Origin: Gnetum montanum
Lineage: Eukaryota > Streptophyta > Gnetopsida > Gnetales > Gnetaceae
Assembly (NCBI GenBank): GCA_015680685.1
Contig: MNCI01028283.1
Span: 42,894-106,893, forward strand
Direction: 5' to 3'
DNA length: 64,000 nucleotides
Position 1 is the first letter of the stretch. The number at the start of each line of letters is the position of its first letter. The position numbers and the translations under genes were made by a program. Of this stretch, positions 34,268 through 45,555 are shown one piece after another. Under the pieces are notes generated by a model that did not search any database, had not been told where the DNA came from, and was given only the letters and a program-made list of their open reading frames with translations.

Positions 34268-36540
34268 ACAAGTATCAAACCTACTCTAGAGTATCAAATT
34301 AGATAAAAAAATCCAAAGATAGAAATAAGGAACCCATGATTCCCTTGATGCAATAATGATTAAGTACTATTCCTTATTACATTGGTGCTCAAGCCATGGA
34401 TTTTCTCAAAGGAAATAACTACAAGATATCAATAATGGATTAAGGAATAAGATAAGAGAAACCCTTGGAGTATATGCCCAAGGTAGATTATCATAGATAA
34501 TAGCTTATCAAATTCAAAGACTCATAGACTGATTGACAAAAAAGAAAGGAGAGTTAAGAAAAATAAAATTAGTAGAAGAATATAATAGAGAAATGACAAG
34601 GAAACCTTAGAAGATACAATCCAATGAAAAACTCTACTAATCCAAAACTTAGTCAATGATATTGTAACAATGGTAGAGAAAATGTGGGATTCAATAGATG
34701 AGAATTTTACTATGACACTAAAGATAGTCAAGGAACAAATCAAACATGCCTTAAATAGAAGTAAGGACAAGAAGAAGAAAAGAGACAATGGATGTGAAAA
34801 TTACAAATATAAAGCAAAACTTGCTGCAATGGAGGAAGTAATAAAATATAATTTAAAAGATAACTAAGGATGTAAAGTGTGCTAATATGAACATCCTAAA
34901 CGATGTTGCCCTATTATGGCCCACTTACAAGAGTCTGGGGCATACATAATTTAAAATTTGTCAAGAAAAAAAATGCCTAGATGATTATCTTATCCACAAG
35001 GTAATTTTAGACAACCCTACTAGTAATCATATTATTCAAGTTGGGATTATCCTCAACTACAAGAGTAATACCAACAATAGTGGCAACAACCACAAGCATG
35101 AATAATGCCACCACCAAGGCAATAGTATCCTTAGAGGTAACTTGATTCCTATAAATACTATGTAAACATCCAACTCTCATAGAAGGATCTCTATCCATAC
35201 TTCCTTTTCCTACTATCGACCAGAGTACCATAGATCCACTACCTCATGTATGGATCTAAACTTTTTCACATCCTAACTAACAATTGGTTCCTCATTCCAA
35301 GCTCCTAATACATTACCACCAGTATTGCCACTAGTAATGTAAGGAAAACTACCAACATAGCCACAACAAAAGAGTGCTACTAGGATAGTTTGTATACAAA
35401 AAGAGGATCATACAATCAACACTCAAGGTAAATGTAGGAAACATTATTTTTTCAAGACAATTCTAGGAATGTCTGGGAGAGTAAGGACTTCATCAAATCA
35501 TGTTCCTCTTATGAGAAATCCTTCTACAATCATCATGCTTCCACAACAACCAAATCAAAAATTTACAACCATCATGCTAGCTAATACAATTTATATTGGA
35601 TGAAAGTAGGAACTCTTCCTAAGAAAATAATATATCTTGAAAATCCTTTTATTTATTTGTAAATTACTAGAAATTCACCATGGAAAGCTCTACCAGACTC
35701 ATATTCTAGAGTTAACTTGATATCTCAAGAAACATACAAGGCATGGAACCTACCATCATTAAAGAAGTGTAACATAAGATAAGAGCTTGCAAATCAATCA
35801 ATCACTATTTATTTGAGATAGATAGAATATGTGACCATTATCAATGGGTGGTCTTATCTAGCAAATATTTTGGCGATTGATGTGAAGAAACACAATAGGA
35901 ACTTTTCTATCATTACGAGGAGAGCATGGCTTAGTATAATTGATGCTAAACTAGGGATGAAAGACTTGTCCTTGGAAATTTACAAGAAAGATAAGCATAG
36001 TTCATATAGATGCAAATAACTCCATGCATTACATATGATAAACAAGGATATAGTTATGAACTAATGGTTCAAAATGTCAAGACGATCCTTACTCTAGTCC
36101 ATAACAAATGTGAAAAAGAAGTGTGTATACAAAAAGAAACAATGGCCACTAAACTAAAAGATACCTAGTGGTTAAGAAATAAGAACATAAAACTATTCAA
36201 AACTTGCATAGAAATATCCAACCCACTTATCAAATCCTACCCCAAGAAAATGATCCAAATGAAGATCTTACAAAAGAATATCCTAAAACATGACCATACA
36301 CCAACAACAAGTAATAAACATGAAGACTCAAAACTTAAAAATAAGAAGAGATAAGAAATTATATCTTAACCATATAAAATAAGAGTATCATCTAGTCCAA
36401 CAAGATATGTGTCTCCTAATGATCAAGATTTTATTATCATCAAGGTCATATGGGATATTAAATGAAAATCAAAATCATTAAGGATGATAAACAAGAAACC
36501 TAGAGTACATGATCCTAGGGATCTAAGGTCCATTTCAAAA
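34268..36540 (+). pseudogene. gag part 2 and protease remnant of El-5
   Basis: Resumes after El-6 with KYQTYSRVSN, the gag core continuation. A Lys-rich segment follows (NRSKDKKKKRDNG at about 34,755). A protease-like region comes later: LPDSYSRVNLISQETYKAWN at about 35,690 (D-S-Y-S instead of D-S-G-S), then VTIINGWSYLANILAIDVKK and RAWLSIIDAKLGMKDLSLEI at 35,831-36,019. The same C-terminal motif is seen in El-4 and El-7 protease. Nothing resembling RT follows; about 500 bp of T-rich sequence leads to the 3' LTR, so pol is lost. Confidence 0.6.
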
Positions 36541-37048
36541 CACTTGTCCATGATTTTAGTTATGGAGGAGGTACCTTATCTTAAATCAAGAATTGATAAG
36601 TGCATTTTAACTTTTTGTTTTCTAATATTTTGATTTATAGCCTTTTGTTATACTTTTCACATTTCTTATCAATTTTTAAATTCTTTTATATCTTTCCTAT
36701 TCTTTTATACTTTTTATATTTTTTATAATTTTTCATTATTTAATATCTTTTAAATTATTTATACATTTTCCTTTCTAACCTATTTCTCATTCTTTAGTAA
36801 TTTTTGCTATTTTTCTTATATATATTTTTATTGATTTTTCTAATAAAGTGTAAAGCAATGAAAAGAGAGGTAGTCAAAACAATAAGAATTTCATCCTATG
36901 TTATCAAATCATTAAAAGATTGATTATATATGTAGTGAGAGTTAATTATGTATATAAGTCATAATGGCAAAGTATGTATATTACCCCAAAAATTTTTACT
37001 GAACTCTATGCTTCTTTTGTCTTAACTTGAGAATGAGTTTTCAGTCAG
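36541..37048 (+). other. T-rich spacer before the El-5 3' LTR
   Basis: Very T-rich, no coding similarity. It occupies the place where RT, RNase H and integrase would be. Confidence 0.4.
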
Positions 37049-37059
37049 TCATGGGGGTA
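37049..37059 (+). other. Polypurine tract of El-5
   Basis: TCATGGGGGTA directly before TGATAAAACC of the 3' LTR. Confidence 0.7.
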
Positions 37060-37902
37060 TGATAAAACCTTTTTATACAAGCATATGATATTGTGGTTAT
37101 AATATCATAGCTCTACATACATCATCATAAATGCGATGTAGTAGACCATGTTCACGCCTACAAATACTAACCCACCATCGCATTTAAATAATAACATTTT
37201 GCCAACACTTAGTGAAATTTTTGTAGTGTTTTCTCATAAGTTAGAGTTAGAGTGAATGTCGAAAATGTGGTAAATTACAGTTGTATGGAATCTTTAATCA
37301 AGTGGATTCTTCCTGGATACAATTCATGAATGAAAATAAAGATTGAGATTGTTTTTTATCATTGTACTAATTTACCTAGTATAATTTTACATTATCATGT
37401 TGTTTACATTTACTAAGTCATTTACTTTTCAAATAGCTATTAGTAAGGCAAAATAAGTACAACTGGTTTCAAGCATAAAGTATAATTGTTTTATAACCTA
37501 GTAGTGACTTCACTTGATTTTCTTAGTAGTGAAGTTACATGGTAATCCTAATAATAGTTGCATTAGCTTAAGATGTGTATAGAAAACTAGGAATGGATGC
37601 TTATGGCCAATATGATAGAATATGTTTACATTTTCATTACACTTAGACTTAGAATTTATAATCATTTTTATCATGTTAGCACTTAGCATATTTTGAGTTG
37701 AACAACATCAGTGCATCATATACCTTACTAAGAGTTAAACCATATAATTTTCACCTCGCTAACTCTAGTGGAAAGATAATAATCACAAACTTAGCATCAA
37801 CTACTAGTATACTTACATTGTCCATTCGTTGATTATGATCAGGTTATGCATGAATACTTGTGACTTGTATGATTGAGTGTTGGAATACTCAACCACTCAT
37901 CA
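37060..37902 (+). repeat. 3' LTR of El-5
   Basis: 843 bp, TGATAAAACC to CACTCATCA; pairs with 26,302-27,159. Confidence 0.8.
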
Positions 37903-38160
37903 CTATCCCATTGCAACTAAGATAAATGATCTGCAACTACATTCTCAATTTCTTTTCTATCCATCATCGTAAGATTAAACTTTTGTAAAATCACCAACAA
38001 TTGTATGATACAAGGGCTTACTGCTGGTTTTTTCATCATGAATCGAATTGCACTATGATCTGTGTATACAGAAATGAGCACATAATACCTATATTTTGTT
38101 AGGACATACACCACTATCATGAGTTCATTTTCATTTGTGGTGTAGTTGAGTTATGTACCC
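37903..38160 (-). pseudogene. RNase H C-terminal part of El-4
   Basis: On the minus strand 37,917-38,120 reads VVYVLTKYRYYVLISVYTDH with the catalytic Asp kept, then IQLLVILQKFNLTMMDRKEI and NVVADHLS, the typical Athila RNase H end. The protein continues at 26,301 on the other side of El-5. Confidence 0.8.
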
Positions 38161-39250
38161 ACAATGTTCTAGCTTGCACAGTGGATATAATATGGACAAC
38201 TTTTATCATCCATTTATGTAAGCATTGCTTCCAAGGCATAGTTAGATGTGTTTTTCATGATATGAAATGACTTGGATCAATTTGGGATGTGTAGAATTGG
38301 AGTTTCTATGAGCTTCTATTGTAAATTCTAGAATGCTTATTCACATTCCTTGGTCCATTCAAAGGCTACATCTTTCTTGTTGAGCTCTACAAGTAGTTGG
38401 GCAATTTTAGAAAAGATTTTTTTTGAAGTTCTTGTAGTAATCAGTATAGCTGAGGAATGACCTCACATGTTTTATAGTTTAAGGTTATCTAGTTACTGCT
38501 TGGATGATCCTTACTTTTTCATGGTCCACCTCTATTCCTTTTCCAAAAACTCTATGCCCTAAGACAATGCCTTCTTTGATCATCAAGTGGCTCTTCTACT
38601 AGTGGATTCGTAGGTTTGTTTCTACATATCATTTAAGAACCTATGCAAGCTGGTTGAATTCTTATTCAAGGTTAATACCATAGGTAAAGATTTCATCCAT
38701 GAAGCCTTCCATATCACTACCAAGCTACTACTAAAAGATATTTAGGACTAAGCATCAGAAAGTTGTAGGAGCATTACAAATGTGATAGGATATCTTTTTA
38801 TATGCAAAAGTCCCCCAAGGACTTGTAAAAGTTGTATTGGCCTAGTGTTTTGGAGCAATTTTGATTTGGTTATAGCCATTATATCCACCTAGAAAATTAT
38901 AATAATGGTATCTTGTAATTGTATTTAGTAATTGGTCCACAATTGAGAATGGGAAATGATCTTTTAATATGGCCATGTTAAATAGCATGAGGTCTATACA
39001 GACCCTTCATTATCCTTCTTTCTTTAGCATAATAACTAGTGAACTTACCCACTCATTATCTACCACATGATAGATGAATCATACCTTAAGAAGTTTTTTA
39101 ACTTCATCTTTGACAACTTGTTTTAACTTAGGATTTAACCTTCTTTACAACTACCTCTTTGATTTGATGATGGAGTCTATATAGATCCAATGTTGGAATA
39201 TGCATGGATATTTTCTATTAAATTCATGATATCACTAGGTAAAAGCTATT
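38161..39250 (-). pseudogene. Reverse transcriptase of El-4, Athila-like
   Basis: Frames are broken, but minus-strand motifs are clear: GFMDEIFTYGINLE (about 38,670-38,710; FMDE in place of the catalytic FMDD), SHLMIKEGIVLGHRVFGKGI (about 38,550-38,610), then IEVDHEKVRIIQAVT and HVRSFLSYTDYYKNF. The HLM..GIVLGH motif is characteristic of Athila RT. El-7 carries the same FMDE change. It lies between RNase H on the left and protease on the right, as expected for minus-strand coding. Confidence 0.75.
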
Positions 39251-40340
39251 GGCTATCTATTCATAACTTTTAGTAGCTTTCCTCTTTGTTCTTTAGTGAG
39301 ATTATCATTGATGATTACTAGCTTAACATTATCAATAAATACATATTCTAGAGCTGTTGGTGATGATTTTAATTCAAGGGGAACCTATTTAAAATTTTTT
39401 ATGAATTCCCAACTCTCTCCAATCTATTTCTACTTCTTTATGGAAGAGTTAATTCTAAGTTCACTCCATTTCATTCATTTTATTTATATGTGCACTTGTG
39501 AGGAGCTCTACTAGTTTAATGATTAGTGTTGAATTAGAGCTATAATTTGTGGTCAATCATTGGATATATTTATATTTGGTGGCAACAATGTATAGGCACT
39601 TTTGAACATCTGAAGTTTTGACACACTTCTTGTTAGTTGTGATGGAGGTTCCTTTTATGATCCATATTTTTTTTTGCATAGAATGATACCATGTATCACT
39701 ATATGTGATGCATGGAACCTTCTTTTTTATTTTTTCAAAATCATTTTTCTTGGATATTTCCAAAGAAAGGTCTTTTATTCCTAGCTTGGCATCAATTGTA
39801 CTAAGCCAATCCCTTCCATGATAATAGGAAAGTTTCCCTTATAATTATTCACGTGGATTATTAGAAAATCTACTCAATAGGATCATCCACAAATAGTGAT
39901 CATAATTTCCTCCAAAAATCCCAAGGTAACCATGATGAATTGATTAGAAAGCTCTAATCTAATATTATATTTATTTAATAAAGGTAGGTTTCATGTTTTA
40001 TACATCTCTTGGGATATTAAATTTACCCCAAAACCTACATCTAGTAGAGCTTTACATGACCCATTTTTTTGCAATTAGTAGATAGATTAGGAACTTCTAG
40101 GAAAAATATTTTCTTGGAAGGATTTACTACCTTGATCCAATTAGTAACTCCATGTGTTAACATGAGAGTATGGATATTTTGGGATCTTTGGTCTAAACAT
40201 AGAATAGTAGAAATTTTTAAAGCAATTTGTAAAGGGTTACTAGCCATAGATATGTATGAGAGCTTAGGTGAATTATTGGGTTCAAAGAAAGCCTGTTTCT
40301 TAGGTTTATGCTTATAACCACTTCAATTTATAATCCAACT
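39251..40340 (-). pseudogene. Protease region of El-4
   Basis: On the minus strand the phrase GNFPIIMEGIG (two frames together) followed by the 39,557-39,763 frame starting MEISKKNDFEKIKKK matches the protease end of El-5 and El-7 (IIMGR..LSTIDAKLG). Decayed; the active site cannot be placed with confidence. Confidence 0.5.
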
Positions 40341-42541
40341 ATAAGTTCATAGCCCTCATGGCATTGTGTTGATGCACCTGAAATGGGATTTCCCCATGCA
40401 TAGGCAATGCAGGTGCCAAAGGAGTAGAAGTGGAAGATGCAAGGTGTTATGGTTGATAATGATAAGGATGAGTGAAAGAAGATTTAGCTCATAGAGTAGG
40501 TGTTCTATGATATTCAAGGGTATAATAGTAATGGAAGAAGGGATTGTGCCTTGTAGAGCCACAAGAAGATAAAATTTGGAAAATATACCCATATGGATCT
40601 ATTTGATGATAAGGGTATTTCTACCTTGGTGGTAGCATCTATGGTTTTTTCCATTAATGGTAATGATTCTTATCTATATCTTTTCTTCTCCTTCTCTCCC
40701 TATCTTGGTTTTCCTACTCCTTTTTCTACTCCACAATATTTAGATTAGTTTGAGACGTTTCATTCAAGTCTCATATTTTATCCACCTTAGCCATTATTTT
40801 TATAAAAAAATTTTGAATTAGCAAGGTTTTTCTTTGTACTACTTCATCCAGTGATGATTCCTTCTCAGAAACACAAAATTGTACCTTCCTTTTGTGAATG
40901 AAGATATTTTTGTTATACTCCTATGCAATTTCTCTCTTTTTAAGTTCTTTCTCTTCTTTGACTACTTGATCAATGGGCCATGGAATCCAATGGGCCCTCA
41001 TTTCTCACAATCTTCCTTAGGCATAAACCCTAAGGATCTATCTAGTTTTGTTTAAGAGTCCACCTATCACATGGCAAAGTTGTTTCCCTTGAAAAAAATC
41101 ATGGCCTAGACAATGATGCAAAAGAGAGTAATACCTACCCAAGGTTGCACAAGGGATTCATGATTACCTTTTTTCTACCCTTGAATTTGTTTTCTCAAGT
41201 TAGACATCTTGGAGTACATCTAATACTTATCATTAAACAAATCCAGCATCATATTCCATTTGTAAATAGATTTTAGCTTCGAGGACCAATATTAACTTTC
41301 AACTTCTTTGATAAGTATCCTAGGGAATATTTTGAGTTTCCACCACTCATTTTCAATATTTTACAAGGCACAACAATCATGGAAGGCTTGTAAATGATGA
41401 TGTTCATTAGCATTATACACTCCAAATATAGGGATGATGTTCATATCAAGCTACATGATTTGACTATTCTAGTGATGCCTTGTAGGAATATTGACTACTT
41501 TTGAAATATTCATCATGCTTATTGTAGTTAGGAATGGTTTATTATAGTCATTCTATTCATGGTGGCCCCTATTATAGCTATGTCTTCTATGATGTTACTT
41601 GTTATGCCTTCTTTCTTGATGATGCTCCTCTTTTTCTTACTACTGATTATGCTTACTTTTTCCATCCTTATGATGGTACCTTTGATCATATTCATATTTT
41701 ACTTAATCATTCTCATTCTTATTTTATTCATGGTTCCTCTTGTTAGAGTTCAACCATGGGAAGGATGATGAAGGTGAAGGACTAGGAGAATGGTGTTGAC
41801 CTGTCCTTCTCCATTGATCCCTTGATTTTTCTTTTAACAAATGGTTCAAATACCTTGGCCTTAATGTTATTCTAGTTTTGAAACTAGTTTTTTTGTTATA
41901 TTGATTATCCACCAAGGATGATTGTAATCTTTAGTTATTTGTATCTCCTTGATTGAAAGGAGAAAGACTTTGATGTTGATCTTACCCTAATAGAAATTCT
42001 AGGCACTTATTCTATGATTCTAGAAATAGTATAATCAAGACCTACTTACCCTTGGAGCTTTCATATCATTCTCCATGCATTGATATTTCTTGTATTATGC
42101 ATTTTTTAGTTGATAATCTTTGGTGAGGTGCTCTATTACTTGGTACTTTGGGCCTACTAGTTCAAACCCTAATCTCATGAGAGTTGTCATGAGCATTGAA
42201 GGAATAGAAAAATATGGAGGTAACAAAATGTTACCCTCTAGATCCCTCTAGCTATTCATCTTGATGAAGGATGAAGTTGAAGTCTAGATAAAAGAGATCC
42301 TTTAGTTGTTGAGGTATTTCAACATCACCCCTTCTAGTTTTATCATATGTTTCTAGTTAGAGTCATTGATAGGTGATGATGAATCATTCCTATGAGAAGA
42401 ATTCATATTACTTTATTTTGGTATATTGTGCCTTGATAAAATATTATTATTATTATTCTAAGAGATAATACATTATTTCCTTTTACAACAACCTTAGATA
42501 ATTTTACTATCCAGCAATACTTAGCACACTTAGCTAAAAAG
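40341..42541 (-). pseudogene. gag of El-4
   Basis: Located between protease and LTR. The + strand text at 41,160-41,420 (gaatttgttttctcaagtta and catcttggagtacatc) matches the gag regions of El-1 and El-9 in the same orientation. Frames are heavily broken and the longest pieces are low complexity. Assignment rests on similarity and position. Confidence 0.55.
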
Positions 42542-42543
42542 AA

Positions 42544-42590
42544 TCCCTATGCTCAATCATAAGTAGTGGGTATTCCCTATGCTCAATCAT
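42544..42590. repeat. 18-bp word repeated across the El-4 LTR edge
   Basis: TCCCTATGCTCAATCATA occurs at 42,544-42,561 and 42,573-42,590. The first copy lies where the PBS of El-4 should be; the second is inside the LTR end. A normal PBS is therefore absent. Confidence 0.7.
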
Positions 42591-43404
42591 ATGAATCACT
42601 AGTGTGTATGCATAATTCGATTTAATTTAATGGACTCTATTTACCTAAGTGGTTGATATCATTAGATGGTGAAAGATGGAGTTTGCTAATTTTTATCATC
42701 CTAATCATCACTTGTGTTAACTCAGTGGTGTTGTTAAATGTGACTAAGGAGTAAGATATTTATTTTTATAATTTTTATTATTTTCTATCTCCCAAATGAT
42801 TAAATAAATAAAGGTTTAATATTTAAATTAACTAATTAATTAACTAAACTAGCATATTCCAACTTTCTGTATACATCTTGAACATATATTAACACCACTA
42901 GATTACCAAGTATCTACTTGTAGGTAAATCAAGTATTCATTACTAGGATTATTAAGCATTAATATATTATGCTTGAAGTGGTCATACTCACATTGATTAT
43001 AAATTATAATATTAAATATTTTATAAAAATAAATTAAATTATATTCAAAGTAAATTATTGGAAAGTAAAGTTAAACTAATTCAAGTGCTCTAATGAATGG
43101 AAGAAATCTCAATTTTATATTACCATGCATGCAACTATGTCCAAGTGCATGTTACACTCGAATAAAATGTTGTACACTTATTTCAATCCACACTATGGGT
43201 ACTTAGAGTAAAAATTTAATAACTTCTATAGAAATAAGTTGTAAGAGTTTAGCTAAGGAAACAATTAAATGGTGTCATAAATGTAAGGGGTGTGTGCATT
43301 TATATAGGCAATGCCTACATCAACATCAACGTACCTGTGTCAACACATCATGAGATGCCTTAATAAGGATACGCCAACTCAGTTTTCTTATTCAAACTTC
43401 ATCA
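42562..43404 (-). repeat. 5' LTR of El-4
   Basis: 843 bp; the reverse complement matches the El-3 LTR (24,784-25,664). It starts TGATGAAG (minus strand) at 43,404. Confidence 0.7.
43299..43306 (-). promoter_or_regulatory. TATA box in El-4 LTR
   Basis: TATATAAA on the minus strand in the context GCCTATATAAATGC, about 100 bp from the LTR start, as in El-3 and El-7. Confidence 0.55.
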
Positions 43405-44586
43405 ATAAGATAAGAAGAAGAAATATTAGAATAAGAGCTATACAAAAAATTGTAAGTGAGAAGGTTATGAAAGTGATGATTTGTAAAAATACAAATGAAA
43501 GAAGCTTCAAGCTATGAGTATAAAAAGGAGGAGAAAATAAAAAGTCCTTGACTCTATCAAATGATACTTGATGAAGACATAAATGATGAAAAGTTGAAAT
43601 CCCAAATATTCCTAACACCAAAAGAGTAGACTAGTACATCATGGACTTAAGAAATTTAATAGAGTGAGGTGAATTAAGGTGTCATAAAATCAAGTAGTTA
43701 TGACAACTACTTGAGTGTGAAGGACAGATTATGTTATGATAGTACTACATCAATTTTCATAAAAGAAGTTGAACTAGCTTACCATTGAATTATTGAAAAA
43801 GCCTAGAGTGGCCTAGCCCATGTAAGACCAAAGATAATAGCTTATAGTAAGCTAACCAACTGGAATTGCAAGTATACTACTATCTCATGATGCAAAGTAG
43901 GTGCAATAAAAAAGAACATACACTACCAAAGGAAGAGAAACACGACTAAAATACAAGAAATTCCTATAATCTTAGTATGATTGAATTTGGAATAATTGCA
44001 AGCTCAAAATGATGATTATGATTTATGTAACTAGAAATAATACTTATTGTAGACTATCAGCAATAGCTTATGAATAGTACTAAATTATGAAATTATGTCA
44101 AAGTAGCTCTTTTCATCATAAAAGGATTTGTAAGAAATTGAGTTAGTAAGACTTACAATACTCATAATTGCATAGAGTCACAAAGAGTAGTTATCTTAAA
44201 GAAGAGAGTTATGATTTTATGATATATTTTCCTACTCACTAAATCTTGATATATTAGAGTTTTTATAAGGCATCAAATGAAACTCTAATAATCATACTAT
44301 AGTTTATATTAATCATAAAAAATATATTTCATGTAATAAAATTATGCACATAATTCATTTTCTACAAGAGTAAATAAGTTTTACCATTTTATTATCTTTA
44401 TACGATGATAATTTTTAATTCTTTTCCATTTCCCTACCATTATCATCATCCTTTCTTTGTCCCAACTTTCATTCTCATATCATGCTTCTTAATTTAATAA
44501 ATTTTATGTGTCTAATTAATCATATGTTAAAATATTTTAATGAAATTAAAACTATAGTCTAATTATGTATAAACCTAAAGAATTAA
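43405..44586. other. AT-rich intergenic stretch
   Basis: Between the El-4 LTR and the El-7 LTR. No coding, LTR or RNA similarity seen; only short chance frames. Confidence 0.5.
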
Positions 44587-45412
44587 TGAATCATTCAATT
44601 GGTTGCATTGATGGGCATGCACCGATGCAACCCCATCAATGCATGGTTTGATGCATCGATGTAGTGTCATGTGATGCCTATATAAATGTGTGTACCCACT
44701 CCATTTATAGCACATTAAGTCAATAGCGTAGTTGAGATCTTGCAGTTTTCTTAAGGTAGAGTTAGAATATTTTCTGAGTGCCTACAGTCGGACTTTAAGA
44801 AATTGTATAGATCCTTATTCCAACATCAATATACCTGGATACTTTGATGTGGTAGGAATAAAGACAAGATTGTTGGAACTCCTTATAGCACTTAGAATAG
44901 ATTAATGCTTATTTTCATGTACTTTATTATTCCTAAACTTTACATTCATGTCTTTAGTTAATTAATGTATTTAATAACAAACACATAGTACAACCACTTC
45001 TAACATACCATTTAATGCTTGGTAATCCTAGCTATGGATATTTGGTACATCCAACAATAGACACTTGGTAACCTTGTAGTGTTAGGATGAGTTTAAGATG
45101 AAAATGAAAAGTGGGCCTGAATGTTTACGTTAGGATCATTAGATAGTTAAATTGTTAATTTCCCATTAATTATATTTATTTCATACTTAGATTAAATAAA
45201 TTAAACATAAAATATCAATAAATATCATATTTCTTGTCTTAAAATTACCATACAAATGATCTTACATAAGTGAAATCCAACAATCATAACTTTCATGACA
45301 TTATCTTTATCTATTGGTACACTTAGAGGCTAAGTCCACGGAATTTGACCAGATCCCTAGTGAACCCTTGTGATTTGTATGGTTGAGTGAAGGGATTACT
45401 TACTACTAATCA
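44587..45412 (+). repeat. 5' LTR of El-7
   Basis: 826 bp, TGAATCATTC to CTACTAATCA. Before the TATA box it contains repeated GATGCATCGATG-like words and CCATCAATGCATGG. Confidence 0.8.
44679..44686 (+). promoter_or_regulatory. TATA box in El-7 5' LTR
   Basis: TATATAAA, 93 bp into the LTR, just after the palindromic GATGCATC words. Confidence 0.6.
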
Positions 45413-45413
45413 T

Positions 45414-45432
45414 TAACATCATTATTGAGGAC
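45414..45432 (+). other. Primer binding site of El-7
   Basis: TAACATCATTATTGAGGAC; the differences from the tRNA-Asp form are transitions. The most decayed PBS in the window, but one base from the LTR edge. Confidence 0.65.
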
Positions 45433-45555
45433 TTAGTTTAGCTAAGTGCATTAACTAGGAAGATAGTGTATCCTACCAAGATGTTGTAAAAATCATAAAC
45501 AGTAAACCATTAAGAATACAAAACAAATGCATGCTATTTTTGAACAAAGACTAAT

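Larger units (their letters stand above)
26302..37902 (+). mobile_element. El-5: gag(-pro)-only LTR retrotransposon, host of El-6
   Basis: 5' LTR 26,302-27,159, tRNA-Asp PBS, gag and a protease remnant, polypurine tract, 3' LTR 37,060-37,902. Without the nested El-6 its internal region is only about 4.1 kb, and no RT, RNase H or integrase was found. It lies inside the pol of El-4. Flanking 5-mers (cttta and ctatc) do not match well, so the target duplication has decayed. Confidence 0.75.
37903..43404 (-). mobile_element. El-4: Athila-like element, 5' portion (LTR to RNase H)
   Basis: Minus-strand order is LTR 42,562-43,404, gag, protease, RT and RNase H. The rest of pol continues at 25,665-26,301 beyond El-5, and its 3' LTR is not in the window. 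It is the oldest layer of the nest 21.4-43.4 kb. Confidence 0.7.

Noticed and set aside
36541-37048. T-rich spacer of El-5 as homologous to the spacer after integrase in El-7 (51,890-52,020)
   Set aside because: Similarity is only shared T-richness; no ordered match could be followed.
41534-41768. Tyr/His/Phe/Leu-rich + strand frames
   Set aside because: They are the antisense shadow of the charged, His/Arg-rich gag region of El-4.
43405-44586. Cellular gene or RNA gene in the intergenic stretch
   Set aside because: No long frame, splice pattern, tRNA-like fold or recognisable motif.
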